Assembly: GCA_963847665.1 (NCBI GenBank)
Contig: CAWKAO010000002.1
Coordinates: 186,001 to 250,000 of the forward strand
Source of the DNA: CAWKAO01 sp963847665
Lineage (GTDB): Bacteria > Actinomycetota > Humimicrobiia > Humimicrobiales > Humimicrobiaceae
Direction: 5' to 3'
Length of the DNA: 64,000 bases
Below are positions 17,214 to 26,200 of this stretch, one piece after another. The first letter of the stretch is position 1. Each line of letters begins with the position of its first letter. Position numbers and translations under genes: made by a program. The notes under the pieces are model-generated. The model was not told the origin of the DNA. It searched no databases and saw nothing but the letters and a program-made list of their open reading frames with translations.

Positions 17214-18454
17214 AAAAAAGTATTTTGTTTATAGCAGTCACTATTATTGCAATAGCGATGATAGGAACCATGAGTCTTTCAGGTTGCAAGCAGGAAGTAG
17301 CTGAGACTACATCAGCGCCGGAGACTACAGCTGCAGCGGAAACGACAATGGCTGAAGAGACTATGGCTGAGGAGACCATGGCTGAAGAAACCATGGAAGA
17401 TATGGATGCAGTAGATCCTAAGATCCTGGAGCTCAGAGTAGGAATGGATAAATATAGGACTGAAAATATTGAATTTGATGGTCCTGCAGGCCAGACACCT
17501 ACCTGGGATACAGAACTATTTCTGACTAAAGGTGAAGTAGCAGAGATCCAGGAAGGTAACTATAAAGTTGCACTTGCAAGACACGGCTCCCAGGGAGAAT
17601 ATACAGAAGCACTCTATGGAGGTTGCCTTGATTACTTTGATTACCTGAATTTTGAGGTGACCGCAGATACTTCTGCAGAGTTTGATGATGCAGCACTACA
17701 GTCAAATATTGAGACGATCCTGGCTACCCAGCCTGACGTCATAGTAGGATTTCCACAGAACACTATAACTGCTGCAGAGATCTTCAGACCTGCAGTTGAT
17801 GCGGGTGTAAAACTTGTATTTGTTTCAAATCTACCTGAAGGATTTGTGCATAACCAGGATTTTGTGGGTATATCGACTTCACAGCCATTTGACCAGGGTG
17901 TCTACATGGCAAGAGCGATCGGCGAATCAGGTGCAAAGAAGATCGGTGTTATCTTTTTTGATGCCGATTTTTACATTGTCAACCTGATCGATCAAGTTGT
18001 AAGGGATACACTTGCTGCTGAATATCCCGATGTAGAGATCGTTGCGGAGCAGGGATTTGCAGATGCAACACAGGGTATTACCGATGCAGCTAATGCTTTA
18101 ATACAGCAGAATCCTGAAGTAGAAGCACTTTATGTATCTTTCAACGCTTTATTTGCAGCGACAGCCTGTGAAGATGCAAACAGGCCCGATATTAAGATAG
18201 TATCACAGGGTCTTGATGTACCATATATGGTAAACATGCTATCAGGGGGTAACATCTACGCTATTATCACAGACTCTACTTACAATATTGGTGTAAATAT
18301 GTCAATAATGGGTGGATATGGAGTACTTGGCAAGGAATCTCCCGAATATGTTGTCGCACCAAGTGCTACGATTACTAAAGACAATGTTGAAGAGATGTGG
18401 GATTTTGCATTCAGGATCGTTCCACTACCTGATGCTATAAAAGACCTTCTCTGA
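17210..18454 (+). CDS. ABC sugar-type substrate-binding lipoprotein
   Basis: 414-residue surface-anchored receptor for the CUT2 transporter encoded immediately downstream. Signal peptide with lipobox LSGC near residue 26, then an acidic linker with repeated AEETM units to about residue 65, then a type I periplasmic binding fold with conserved ILATQPDVIVGFP, VDAGVKLVFVSN and a C-terminal MSIMGGYGVLGKESPE. The start has a GAGGAGGAAA site. Paralogous to the proteins at 8815 and 24824; the pattern of similarity points to ligand-pocket divergence with a common fold. Ligand unknown (sugar, polyol or inositol-like by family). Confidence 0.9.
   Translation: MKKSILFIAVTIIAIAMIGTMSLSGCKQEVAETTSAPETTAAAETTMAEETMAEETMAEETMEDMDAVDPKILELRVGMDKYRTENIEFDGPAGQTPTWDTELFLTKGEVAEIQEGNYKVALARHGSQGEYTEALYGGCLDYFDYLNFEVTADTSAEFDDAALQSNIETILATQPDVIVGFPQNTITAAEIFRPAVDAGVKLVFVSNLPEGFVHNQDFVGISTSQPFDQGVYMARAIGESGAKKIGVIFFDADFYIVNLIDQVVRDTLAAEYPDVEIVAEQGFADATQGITDAANALIQQNPEVEALYVSFNALFAATACEDANRPDIKIVSQGLDVPYMVNMLSGGNIYAIITDSTYNIGVNMSIMGGYGVLGKESPEYVVAPSATITKDNVEEMWDFAFRIVPLPDAIKDLL
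17351..17395 (+). repeat. 15-bp tandem repeat encoding AEETM linker units
   Basis: Three near-identical 15-base units (17351-17365, 17366-17380, 17381-17395), each encoding AEETM, differ only at third positions. Silent differences suggest selection on the peptide rather than very recent slippage. Confidence 0.85.
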
Positions 18455-18504
18455 TGAAACAATGGTCTTTTATTAAACAGATCAATTGTAGAACATAAAT
18501 AGAG

Positions 18505-18536
18505 CAGGGGCAGTCAAAAATTTTTCACTGCCCCTG
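18505..18536 (+). terminator. Strong intercistronic hairpin after the receptor gene
   Basis: CAGGGGCAGT (18505-18514) pairs perfectly with ACTGCCCCTG (18527-18536); the loop AAAAATTTTT is itself self-complementary. No T-run follows, so it may be an mRNA-stabilising or attenuating element between receptor and transporter genes, like the malE-malF intergenic case, rather than a full terminator. Confidence 0.65.
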
Positions 18537-18621
18537 TAAATAAATATCGATGCTCAGAATAATTTTGATAGTTTCAGATTTTTACAGTTAATAATTTAAA
18601 AAAACTTTTTAAAGGAAAAAT

Positions 18622-20124
18622 ATGAGCGCAAACAACGACCTAATCCTCCAGATGATAGATATCAACAAAGACTTCAGCGGCGTTCAGGTACTTCGGGATG
18701 TTAACTTCGAACTCAAAAAAGGTGAAGTGCACGCTATAGTAGGCCAGAACGGTGCCGGTAAATCAGTCCTGATGAAGATCTTAAACGGTGTCTACATAAG
18801 AAGCAGCGGAAAGATAATAATAGACGGTGAGGATGTCCACTTTTCAAACCCACAGGACGCAAGAAAAAAAGGCATAGGAATGATTTACCAGGAGTTCTCC
18901 CTTATCCCTTCGATGAACATAGCACGAAACATCTTTTTAAACCGTGAACCAAAAAAAGGTGGCCTTATAGACGATGCTACTATGCAAAAAGATGCAAAGG
19001 CAATACTTGAGGGCCTTGGCATAGAAATAAATCCCAGGCAACTTATAAAGGATCTGCCGGTAAGCCACAAACAGCTTGTCGAAATAGGAAAAGTAGTATC
19101 TGAGGAAAGAAAAATAATAATAATGGATGAACCCACTGCCTCTCTTTCAAAAGGTGAAGTGGAGCTTTTAAACAAGGTAATAAGGAGCTTAAAACAAAAG
19201 GGTATATCCATAATTTATATAACACACCACTTAAATGAGATATTTGATATATGTGACAGGGTAACAGTACTTCGTGACGGTTCCAAGATAATAACAGAAA
19301 AGGTATCGGATCTTGACCTGTCAAAGATGATAGAGGCAATGCTCGGAAAGAAGCTTACAAGAAAAGTATATGAGGCAAAGTACGAGATAGACAGGTCAAA
19401 GCCTCCCAAGCTTGAGGTAAAGGAACTTGATCTTGGTGGAACAAAAATGGTCTCCTTTAATATATGGGAGGGTGAAGTGCTGGGTCTTGCCGGTCTTTTA
19501 GGTGCTGGCCAGGAACGGATAGTCAAATCAATCTTTGGCATACTTCCTGATATCTCAAAAGAAGTATTGATAGACGGGAAAAAGTCAAATATAAAAAAAC
19601 CTGAGGATGCACTTAAGTACAAGGTGACTATGGTGCCCGAAGAGCGCCAGTCTCAGGGCCTTATCGTTGAAAACACCCTAAAATTCAATATCTGCCTTTC
19701 CATATGGGATAGGCTCAGGAGAGGTATTCTTATAAATGACAGGAAGGCTAACAGAGTTGCAAACCAGTATGTTAAAGACTTAAACATTGTAACAGACAGC
19801 ATACAGAAGAAAGTAAAGCTTCTATCTGGTGGAAACCAGCAAAAAGTAGTAATAGCCAAAAACTTGGCAGCAGAGCCTGACATAATGATACTAAACGATC
19901 CAAACTTTGGTGTAGACGTCGGTTCAAAGCAGGAGATACTGCAGCTTGTAAGAAGATTTGCAGACGGCGGCAAATGCGCCGTCTTTATATCATCAGAATT
20001 CGAGGAAATAGCCCAGGTCTGTGACAGGGTTTTAATATTAAAAGACGGTGTCATAATCGACGAGCACATACGAGGCAGGGGGCCTGAGATAACTGAGGAA
20101 TCACTGCTTCATGCTGTTCAATAA
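18622..20124 (+). CDS. ABC sugar transporter ATPase, duplicated domain (RbsA/MglA type)
   Basis: 500-residue ATPase of the CUT2 class with two nucleotide-binding domains. Domain 1 has Walker A GQNGAGKS near 41-48 and the Walker B IIIMDEPTASL. Domain 2 has a degenerate Walker A (GLLGAGQE) and a good signature LSGGNQQK near 402, with NDPNFGVDVGS replacing the usual DEPTRGVDVG: the Walker B Asp-Glu reads Asn-Asp, so only one site is likely to be fully catalytic, as is usual for this class. It energises import with the permease 18 bases downstream. It is the only such ATPase in the window although three receptors are present. Confidence 0.92.
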   Translation: MSANNDLILQMIDINKDFSGVQVLRDVNFELKKGEVHAIVGQNGAGKSVLMKILNGVYIRSSGKIIIDGEDVHFSNPQDARKKGIGMIYQEFSLIPSMNIARNIFLNREPKKGGLIDDATMQKDAKAILEGLGIEINPRQLIKDLPVSHKQLVEIGKVVSEERKIIIMDEPTASLSKGEVELLNKVIRSLKQKGISIIYITHHLNEIFDICDRVTVLRDGSKIITEKVSDLDLSKMIEAMLGKKLTRKVYEAKYEIDRSKPPKLEVKELDLGGTKMVSFNIWEGEVLGLAGLLGAGQERIVKSIFGILPDISKEVLIDGKKSNIKKPEDALKYKVTMVPEERQSQGLIVENTLKFNICLSIWDRLRRGILINDRKANRVANQYVKDLNIVTDSIQKKVKLLSGGNQQKVVIAKNLAAEPDIMILNDPNFGVDVGSKQEILQLVRRFADGGKCAVFISSEFEEIAQVCDRVLILKDGVIIDEHIRGRGPEITEESLLHAVQ

Positions 20125-20142
20125 GAAAGGAGAAAAAGCTAC

Positions 20143-21108
20143 ATGATAGCCCAGAAAAAACAACTACCAGGACCAGGTTCACTGACCGCCAAGTCAGTAT
20201 TTCGCGATTATGCGATATATTTTATCATGGTGGGCATATTTATAGTCTTTGCGATATTTTTGCGTGAAAAGGGGTTTTTATCTGCTGTAAACATAATGAA
20301 CATATTCAGGCAGACAGCAGTAATAACGATCCTTGCAATAGGGTTTACATTCCTGCTTACCAGTGCAGAGTTTGACCTCTCTGTAGGTTCGACGACAGCC
20401 CTGTGCGCGCTTGTAGGAGCCCTTATATTACAGAGGGCCGGTATAGTAGCAGCGGTTGGAGCAGCTCTTGCAACCGGCGCTGTTATCGGTGTCATAAACG
20501 GGGCACTTGTCGTAAAAGCAAAGATGCCGTCCTTTCTTGCAACTATAGCGACCTCAGGTATCATATTCGGGTTTGCCAGATGGATAACAAAACTGCAGGC
20601 AGTGCCCGTTACAAATGACAGGTTCAAATATATCTTTGGAGGTGGAAACGTAGGACCGATATCAACACTATTTATATGGACTATAATTGCAGTTGCTCTT
20701 GGCCATATCATACTTTCAAAGACAAGCTTTGGAAGAAAGGTCCTGGCCACAGGAGGCAACAAGGTCGCTGCCACTTTTTCAGGTATCAATGTCACCAATG
20801 TCAAATGGCTTCTTTTTATAGCAATGGGTATGATAGCTGCTCTTGCAGGGCTTCTATATTCAGGAAGGCTTGCAGCAGCAAGATACACATATGGTGAGTC
20901 GGACCTGTTTACAGTGGTTGCCGCAGCAGTTATCGGAGGAACCAGCATATATGGTGGTAGGGGTACTGTCATCGGTGCACTTATTGGTTCTGTCATCCTT
21001 GGGATGATAAACAACGGCCTAATATTGTTTGGTTTTTCCGTAGATCAGCAGGTCATATTCAGGGGTGTTATCATCCTAGTGGCAGTAGCACTCAGTCCTA
21101 AGGAATGA
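20143..21108 (+). CDS. ABC sugar transporter permease (RbsC type)
   Basis: 321-residue polytopic membrane protein of the BPD_transp_2/RbsC family, with eight or more hydrophobic segments. Family signatures visible: FTFLLTSAEFDLSVGS, RKVLATGGNKVAATFSGI, VVAAAVIGGTSIYGGRGTVIGALIG. Start preceded by AAAGGAGA. It pairs with the ATPase directly upstream, and probably forms a homodimeric pore. Ligand specificity lies in the receptors. Confidence 0.92.
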   Translation: MIAQKKQLPGPGSLTAKSVFRDYAIYFIMVGIFIVFAIFLREKGFLSAVNIMNIFRQTAVITILAIGFTFLLTSAEFDLSVGSTTALCALVGALILQRAGIVAAVGAALATGAVIGVINGALVVKAKMPSFLATIATSGIIFGFARWITKLQAVPVTNDRFKYIFGGGNVGPISTLFIWTIIAVALGHIILSKTSFGRKVLATGGNKVAATFSGINVTNVKWLLFIAMGMIAALAGLLYSGRLAAARYTYGESDLFTVVAAAVIGGTSIYGGRGTVIGALIGSVILGMINNGLILFGFSVDQQVIFRGVIILVAVALSPKE

Positions 21109-21204
21109 CGAAGAAACTGATTTTTTGTATAACTAAGATAGTTCCGATTAAGGAATATAATAGTATTCGTATTTAATAATATATTTAAGCAATAAGGTGA
21201 TAAT

Positions 21205-21879
21205 ATGAAGATCACAGATATTACTGGTCCTGTTAAGGAAGGTATGTGGGATTTTGGATTTCCCGGTGGCCAGTTTAAACTCAAAACACTGAACTATGAT
21301 TTTATGGGAGAAGAATACCGGCATGAAGGTTTTGATGGGATGGTCGGTAGCACGGGAACATTTATGGAAACTGGCGCTACAGCGCTTGGTTATGATAGAG
21401 TCATTCCGGTTGACAGGATACCGCTGGAAAAACTTGTGAATATCGATGCTTATGTCCTGCAGACACCTTTTGAGACCCTGAATGAAAAAGATGGAAGAAA
21501 ATATGTCAGCCTCGATGATATAAAAGCTGCAGAAAAGGAAGAAATCAAGCCAGGTTCTGCTATCCTTATCGGGACCGGGTATGGGAAAAGATGGTTTGAA
21601 AAAGAATATCTTACAAAATCACCATTTTTTAAAAAGGATGCATTTGATTATCTTCTTGATAAAAAACCTGCACTTATCTCATCTGATTTCCCATCCTGGG
21701 AAAATACTGAGGACCTTGAAGGTTTTTTACCAAGGTTATATAGTTCTGGAGTATTCGTCCTTGTAAGCGTGGTTGATCTCGAGACAATAAAAAATTTTCA
21801 GGTAAAGCTGATAGCTTTACCAATTAAAGTTGTTGGCGTATGCATGTGTCCTGCACGTGCTGTAATTATAGAAGATTAA
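21205..21879 (+). CDS. Cyclase-family protein with lost metal motif (copy A)
   Basis: 224-residue protein of the cyclase / kynurenine-formamidase-like family. The fold is recognisable (MKITDITGPVKEGMW; SAILIGTGYGKRW; a late CPARAVIIED), but the metal-binding motif HxGTHxDxP reads V-G-S-T-G-T-F-M-E-T-G: the two His and the Asp are gone. Hydrolase chemistry by the usual mechanism is therefore doubtful. It begins a four-gene set (cyclase A, Gfo/Idh A, Gfo/Idh B, cyclase B). It may be a binding or isomerase-like protein, or use another mechanism. Confidence 0.75.
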   Translation: MKITDITGPVKEGMWDFGFPGGQFKLKTLNYDFMGEEYRHEGFDGMVGSTGTFMETGATALGYDRVIPVDRIPLEKLVNIDAYVLQTPFETLNEKDGRKYVSLDDIKAAEKEEIKPGSAILIGTGYGKRWFEKEYLTKSPFFKKDAFDYLLDKKPALISSDFPSWENTEDLEGFLPRLYSSGVFVLVSVVDLETIKNFQVKLIALPIKVVGVCMCPARAVIIED

Positions 21880-21913
21880 AAAAACTCACTTAAGTCTTAA
21901 ATAGGAGGGAAAA

Positions 21914-22960
21914 ATGGTCCGAAAAGCAGGCTTAAAAGTCACAGGTACAGATGTAGTAAGATGGGGCCTTATTGGTTCAGGTGATTTCGCTCAACTTTAT
22001 GCAAAGATATTCAATGGACTGCCTAATGTCGATCTTGTATCAATCTATTCCAGGACCGCTGAAAATGCAAAAAAAGCAGCTAAGGAATATGGGATCCCTA
22101 AATGGTACACTGATTATGATGAGTTAATAAACAGTGATGGTGTCGAAGCTGTTGCAGTTGTCAATAATGAGCTGTATCACTACGGACCCGTAATGGCTGC
22201 CCTTAAGGCTGGAAAACATGTAGTGCTGGAGAAACCGATCGCTCCTTCACTGAAAGAAGCAGATGAGATGATAGCTGCTTCCAAAAAAACAGACAAGCTT
22301 TTTCTTGTAGCACATATACTTCCATTCCACACAAATTATGCTATGGCAAAAACCGAGATAGACAACGGCTCTATTGGAGAAATCTGTTCAGTCTATGCAA
22401 GAAGAAACGCTCCTGCAAAATGGGGTGCAGATATACAGAAACGCTCATCTGCCATATATGATGAGATGATACACGACATGGAATGCATCCTCTGGTTTAC
22501 CGGTAATAAATTCAGGTGTAAAAAAGTCTATACCCAGACTAAAAATGTCCGTGGCCTTCTTAAACCTGACATATGCTGGTCGATGTTTACATTTGATAAC
22601 GGTATGATCGCTGTTCTGGAGGCAAACTGGTTTTTGCCGGACAATACTCCATACGAGAGCGCTATGGACTCAAGGATGGAAATACATGGAGATCAGGGCA
22701 TGATATATATAGACCTGGGTCCTCAAGGACTATCTGTTAATGATAAGAAAGGCTGGCGCACTCCTGACACGACCTGGTGGCCTGAAAAATTAGGCAGGAT
22801 AGAGGGTGCACTGGGAGATGAGATAAGATACTTTGCAGATTTTGTGATGCTCGGTGAAGCACCCCAGAGCGTAGGTGATCCTCAGAGAGCTAGAGATGCA
22901 CTTGAGGTAGTCCTTGCTGCTGAAAGATCTGCAGAGATAGGTAAAGTCATAGAGATTTGA
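21914..22960 (+). CDS. Gfo/Idh/MocA-family oxidoreductase (copy A)
   Basis: 348-residue NAD(P)-dependent dehydrogenase of the glucose-fructose oxidoreductase / inositol dehydrogenase family. Seen: Rossmann loop GLIGSGDFAQLYA near residues 18-30, the EKPIAP motif near 105, and a candidate catalytic Asp/His pair in YDEMIHDMEC near 182-187. The long loop with WWPEKLGRIEGALGDEIR is shared with copy B. Strong ribosome-binding site AGGAGGG. Likely oxidises a hydroxyl of a cyclic polyol or sugar, matching the CUT2 importer upstream. Compared with copy B it carries about ten extra N-terminal residues. Confidence 0.9.
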   Translation: MVRKAGLKVTGTDVVRWGLIGSGDFAQLYAKIFNGLPNVDLVSIYSRTAENAKKAAKEYGIPKWYTDYDELINSDGVEAVAVVNNELYHYGPVMAALKAGKHVVLEKPIAPSLKEADEMIAASKKTDKLFLVAHILPFHTNYAMAKTEIDNGSIGEICSVYARRNAPAKWGADIQKRSSAIYDEMIHDMECILWFTGNKFRCKKVYTQTKNVRGLLKPDICWSMFTFDNGMIAVLEANWFLPDNTPYESAMDSRMEIHGDQGMIYIDLGPQGLSVNDKKGWRTPDTTWWPEKLGRIEGALGDEIRYFADFVMLGEAPQSVGDPQRARDALEVVLAAERSAEIGKVIEI

Positions 22961-22997
22961 TTTGTTATTTTTTTTGGATCTATTCTGAAAGGAAAAA

Positions 22998-24017
22998 ATG
23001 GAACAAAATACATACAGAAGAATGAGATTTGGACTGATAGGTGCCGGGGATTTTGGCCTTATCTATGCGCATATTTTAAAACAGTTGCCAAATGTCGAGC
23101 TGGTCTCAGTTTTTTCTGCTGAAGAAAAGAGTGCAAAAAAAGCTGCTGAGATGTACCAGATACCCAATTGGTATACTGATTTTAATGAACAGCTTAGGAA
23201 TGATGATCTTGAAGCTGTAGCAATAGTTACAGCAGAACCACATCATCATGACCCTATGGTAGCAGCTGCAAAAGCCAAAAAGCATGTTATTATAGAAAAA
23301 CCTATAGCCCCCACCCTGGAAGAAGCTGACTCAATGATAAAAGCAGCAAAAGATAACGATATAATATTTGCGGTAGCACATATTCTGCCTTTTCATACGC
23401 ATTATGCTATCGCAAAAGCAGAGATCGATAAAGGCAATATCGGTGATATTGTCGCAATGTATGCCAGAAGGAACGCTGCCTCTTTCTGGGGGCTAAAGCT
23501 CCAGGACCATTCCTCTGCTATTTATGATGAGATGATACATGATATGGAATGCATGCTCTGGTATACCGGTTGGAAGGTAAAGAGAGTCTATGCTCAGACA
23601 AAAAATGTCAGGGGAATGAAAAAACCAGATATCTGCTGGGCTACGTTTACTTTTGAAAATGGAGCCGTTGCGGTACTCGAAGCAAATTGGTTTTTACCAT
23701 CAAATACCCCTTATCTTATTGATTCGCAGATGGAGATCCATGGGACTGAAGGTATGATATACATCGATCTGGCAGATCAGGGTTTGCGAGTAAATACAAA
23801 GACCGGTTGGAGATTTCCCGATACAAGCTGGTGGCCCACAAAACTTGGCAAGGTAGAAGGCGCCTTAGGTGATGAACTGAGATATCTTGTAGACGGGATA
23901 ATGATGGGAAAATTGCCGGAAGGAGTAGCAGATCCAGAAAGAGCTAAATATGCTCTCGAGATCGTGATAGCTGCAGAAAGATCTGCAGAGACAAACCAGG
24001 TCGTAGAGCTTTTTTAA
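22998..24017 (+). CDS. Gfo/Idh/MocA-family oxidoreductase (copy B)
   Basis: 339-residue paralogue of the preceding gene, nearly colinear throughout: GLIGAGDFGLIYAHIL, EKPIAPTLEEAD, AHILPFHTHYA, YDEMIHDMECML, KNVRGMKKPDICW and WWPTKLGKVEGALGDELR. Retention of both cofactor loop and candidate catalytic residues in both copies suggests both are active, perhaps on epimeric or sequential substrates, or as a heteromer. The gap to copy A is 37 bases and to cyclase B 53 bases. Confidence 0.9.
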   Translation: MEQNTYRRMRFGLIGAGDFGLIYAHILKQLPNVELVSVFSAEEKSAKKAAEMYQIPNWYTDFNEQLRNDDLEAVAIVTAEPHHHDPMVAAAKAKKHVIIEKPIAPTLEEADSMIKAAKDNDIIFAVAHILPFHTHYAIAKAEIDKGNIGDIVAMYARRNAASFWGLKLQDHSSAIYDEMIHDMECMLWYTGWKVKRVYAQTKNVRGMKKPDICWATFTFENGAVAVLEANWFLPSNTPYLIDSQMEIHGTEGMIYIDLADQGLRVNTKTGWRFPDTSWWPTKLGKVEGALGDELRYLVDGIMMGKLPEGVADPERAKYALEIVIAAERSAETNQVVELF

Positions 24018-24070
24018 CTCGATTTTGCAGCATGGTTTGAGTTGAATTAATTAATTAACGGGGAGAAATT

Positions 24071-24745
24071 ATGAAGATCATAGATATTTCAGGTCCAGTT
24101 TACACAGGAATGTGGACTTATGCAGATTACTATCCACAGTTTGAACTTTCTGCTGTAGAGTTTGAATTCGGAGGTGAGAAATACTCTGTCGATGTTTTTA
24201 AGGGTATGCATGCCCAGGTCGGTACGTACCTTGAATCACCAGGGATCTTTGAAGGACAGGAGATAAAAGGTGGATTAAACTCGATTCCTGTAGAAAAGCT
24301 ATTTATGGTTGATACTTATGTCTATCAGGTAGATCCAAATAAATTGCCCGAAAAGGATGGAAGACCCTATATTACTATAGATCTATTAAAAGAAGCTGAA
24401 AAAAGCAAAATAGAAGAAAACAGTGCAATACTTATAAGTACTGGTTACGGACAAAACTGGGATAAAAAAGATTATGTAGATAAAGCATGGTTTTTCTCTA
24501 AAGAAGCTCTTTATTACTTAATAGATAAGAAACCTTTTTTACTTGGCGGGGATTCGCCAGTCTGGGAAAATGCGGTTAATCCAGAGGGTGCTTTTGAACG
24601 CTTTTATAAATCAGGGATACTTCTTTTTGCACCATGCATAAATCTTGAAAAGATCTCAAAGTTTAAAGTAAAGCTTGTCGTTTTACCGCTTAACATTTTA
24701 AAAGCGGCAGTCTGTCCGGTTAGGGCAGTAGTAGTTGAAGAATAA
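24071..24745 (+). CDS. Cyclase-family protein with degenerate metal motif (copy B)
   Basis: Same length (224 residues) as cyclase A and clearly paralogous from MKIIDISGPVYTGMW through the late CPVRAVVVEE. Its motif reads M-H-A-Q-V-G-T-Y-L-E-S-P-G: one His and the Pro survive, but the GTH His is Tyr and the Asp is Glu. It may bind metal weakly or not at all. It ends the mirrored four-gene set and is followed by the third receptor gene. Function cannot be named; members with a full motif hydrolyse N-formylkynurenine or cyclic amides and esters. Confidence 0.75.
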   Translation: MKIIDISGPVYTGMWTYADYYPQFELSAVEFEFGGEKYSVDVFKGMHAQVGTYLESPGIFEGQEIKGGLNSIPVEKLFMVDTYVYQVDPNKLPEKDGRPYITIDLLKEAEKSKIEENSAILISTGYGQNWDKKDYVDKAWFFSKEALYYLIDKKPFLLGGDSPVWENAVNPEGAFERFYKSGILLFAPCINLEKISKFKVKLVVLPLNILKAAVCPVRAVVVEE

Positions 24746-24823
24746 AAAAAGGGGGTGATTTAAAACCTGGTAGTTTGAATTTTAAAATGTTTTATTAAAT
24801 CTAACTATAATGAAGGAGGAAAA

Positions 24824-26089
24824 ATGAAGAAGTTATCCAGAAGTATCTTTATAACTGTCCTGTGCCTGATCCTGGTCGGCAGTTTTGCATTGTTTGGATG
24901 CAAACAGCAGGCCGCAGAAACGACAGTTGCAGCTGAAACTACAGCTGCAGAGACTATGGCTGAAGAGACTATGGCAGAAGAGACCATGGCAGAAGAGACT
25001 ATGGCAGAAGGTTCGGATGAGATAGACCCCTGGATCCTGGACATGAGGGCAGGTCTTGACCCCTACAGGGGCAGTATTGGTTATGAAGGTGAGTATGGTG
25101 CGACACCTACCTGGGATACAGAATTGTTTTTGACCCTTGCTGAAGTCGAAGAAGTAAAAAAAGGTAATCCTGATACGGGTGAGGCTTGGAAAGTCGGTTA
25201 TGTAATGGATGCATCGGCTGGAGACCATACAAGTTCACTTTTGAAGGGTATGCAGGATGTTCTGGATCATTTTGGGATGGAACTTGTTGGCACAGTAGAT
25301 CCGCAGTTTGATCCTGCTGCAGAGCGTGCAGGAGTTGAAAACTTTTTAGCTGCTGGTGCTGATATTGTAATCGGCGCCCCTATTGATGCGACAGCATCTG
25401 CCGAATCATTCAAACCAGTTATAGATGCAGGTAAAAAATTTGTCATCTGGTCGAATATACCTAAAGGCTATGAATACGGAAAGGACTATGTCGGTGTCTC
25501 AAGCGCCATGGCGCAGGATCTTGGCCTGTTTACAGTAGACATTATGAAACAGCAGGTCACAGAACCGACTGAAGTAGCTTACCTGTATTTTGACCAATCG
25601 TTCTGGGTAGTAAACCTTATTGATACAATGGTTCTGCAGGCTCTTGAAGCAGAAGAGAACTTCACGGTAGTTGAAAGTCTGGGTTATGGTGCAGAAGCCG
25701 ATGCAACAGACCTTATGACTGCAGCACTTAGTAGGAATCCGGACATTAAAAGAGTCTATGGTGGATGGAATGTTGTTGCAGAGTTTGCTGCAGAAGGATG
25801 TAAAGCTTTAGGAAGGGAAGATGTAAAGATCGCTACTTTTGGTGTAGACGAACCTACCCTCATCAGTATTCTTGAAGGTGGAAATATTTTTGGAACGGTT
25901 TCTGATGACCCTTATCACCTTGGGGCAAACCTTGCAATACTTGCAGGTTATGCTGCATTGGGTAAGACAGCACCAGAGTTTACCATTACACCTGCTGTAC
26001 CGATAACAAAAGACAACATCGAAGAAGCATGGGAAATAACCCAGAAGACGGAATTGCCTAAGAGTGTCGTAGATACTCTCGCAAAATAA
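24824..26089 (+). CDS. ABC sugar-type substrate-binding lipoprotein
   Basis: 421-residue third receptor of the window. Signal peptide with lipobox LFGC near residue 26, an AEETM-repeat linker, then a type I periplasmic binding fold with GADIVIGAPIDATASAE, a hinge segment VDAGKKFVIWSN-like (here IDAGKKFVIWSNIP) and a C-terminal AILAGYAALGKTAPE. AAGGAGGAAA precedes the start. There is no ATPase or permease gene beside it, so it probably feeds the 18622-21108 transporter. A second GGGGCAG-type hairpin follows it, as after the 17210 receptor. Confidence 0.9.
   Translation: MKKLSRSIFITVLCLILVGSFALFGCKQQAAETTVAAETTAAETMAEETMAEETMAEETMAEGSDEIDPWILDMRAGLDPYRGSIGYEGEYGATPTWDTELFLTLAEVEEVKKGNPDTGEAWKVGYVMDASAGDHTSSLLKGMQDVLDHFGMELVGTVDPQFDPAAERAGVENFLAAGADIVIGAPIDATASAESFKPVIDAGKKFVIWSNIPKGYEYGKDYVGVSSAMAQDLGLFTVDIMKQQVTEPTEVAYLYFDQSFWVVNLIDTMVLQALEAEENFTVVESLGYGAEADATDLMTAALSRNPDIKRVYGGWNVVAEFAAEGCKALGREDVKIATFGVDEPTLISILEGGNIFGTVSDDPYHLGANLAILAGYAALGKTAPEFTITPAVPITKDNIEEAWEITQKTELPKSVVDTLAK
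24959..25003 (+). repeat. 15-bp tandem repeat encoding AEETM linker units
   Basis: Units at 24959-24973, 24974-24988 and 24989-25003 each encode AEETM, with silent differences. It is the same peptide unit as at 17351-17395 in the paralogous receptor. Confidence 0.85.
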
Positions 26090-26132
26090 TCTTGTAGATT
26101 CAAAACGATAATTTGATTTTACAGGTGATTAA

Positions 26133-26178
26133 GGGGCAGGATAGTTTTTGCTGTTTTATTAAATAAGCATCCTGCCCC
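26133..26178 (+). terminator. Hairpin after the third receptor gene
   Basis: GGGGCAGGAT (26133-26142) pairs with ATCCTGCCCC (26169-26178) around a 26-base loop. No T-run follows, and the next gene starts 22 bases later, so attenuation or mRNA 3'-end protection is likelier than full termination. The stem resembles the one at 18505-18536. Confidence 0.6.
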
Positions 26179-26200
26179 GATTTAATGGAGGAGAATAGAT

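Noticed and set aside
20208..21014. 268-codon minus-strand ORF opposite the ABC permease
   Set aside because: It mirrors a conserved polytopic membrane protein gene; long antisense frames are common opposite such genes and no ribosome-binding site or family motif was seen.
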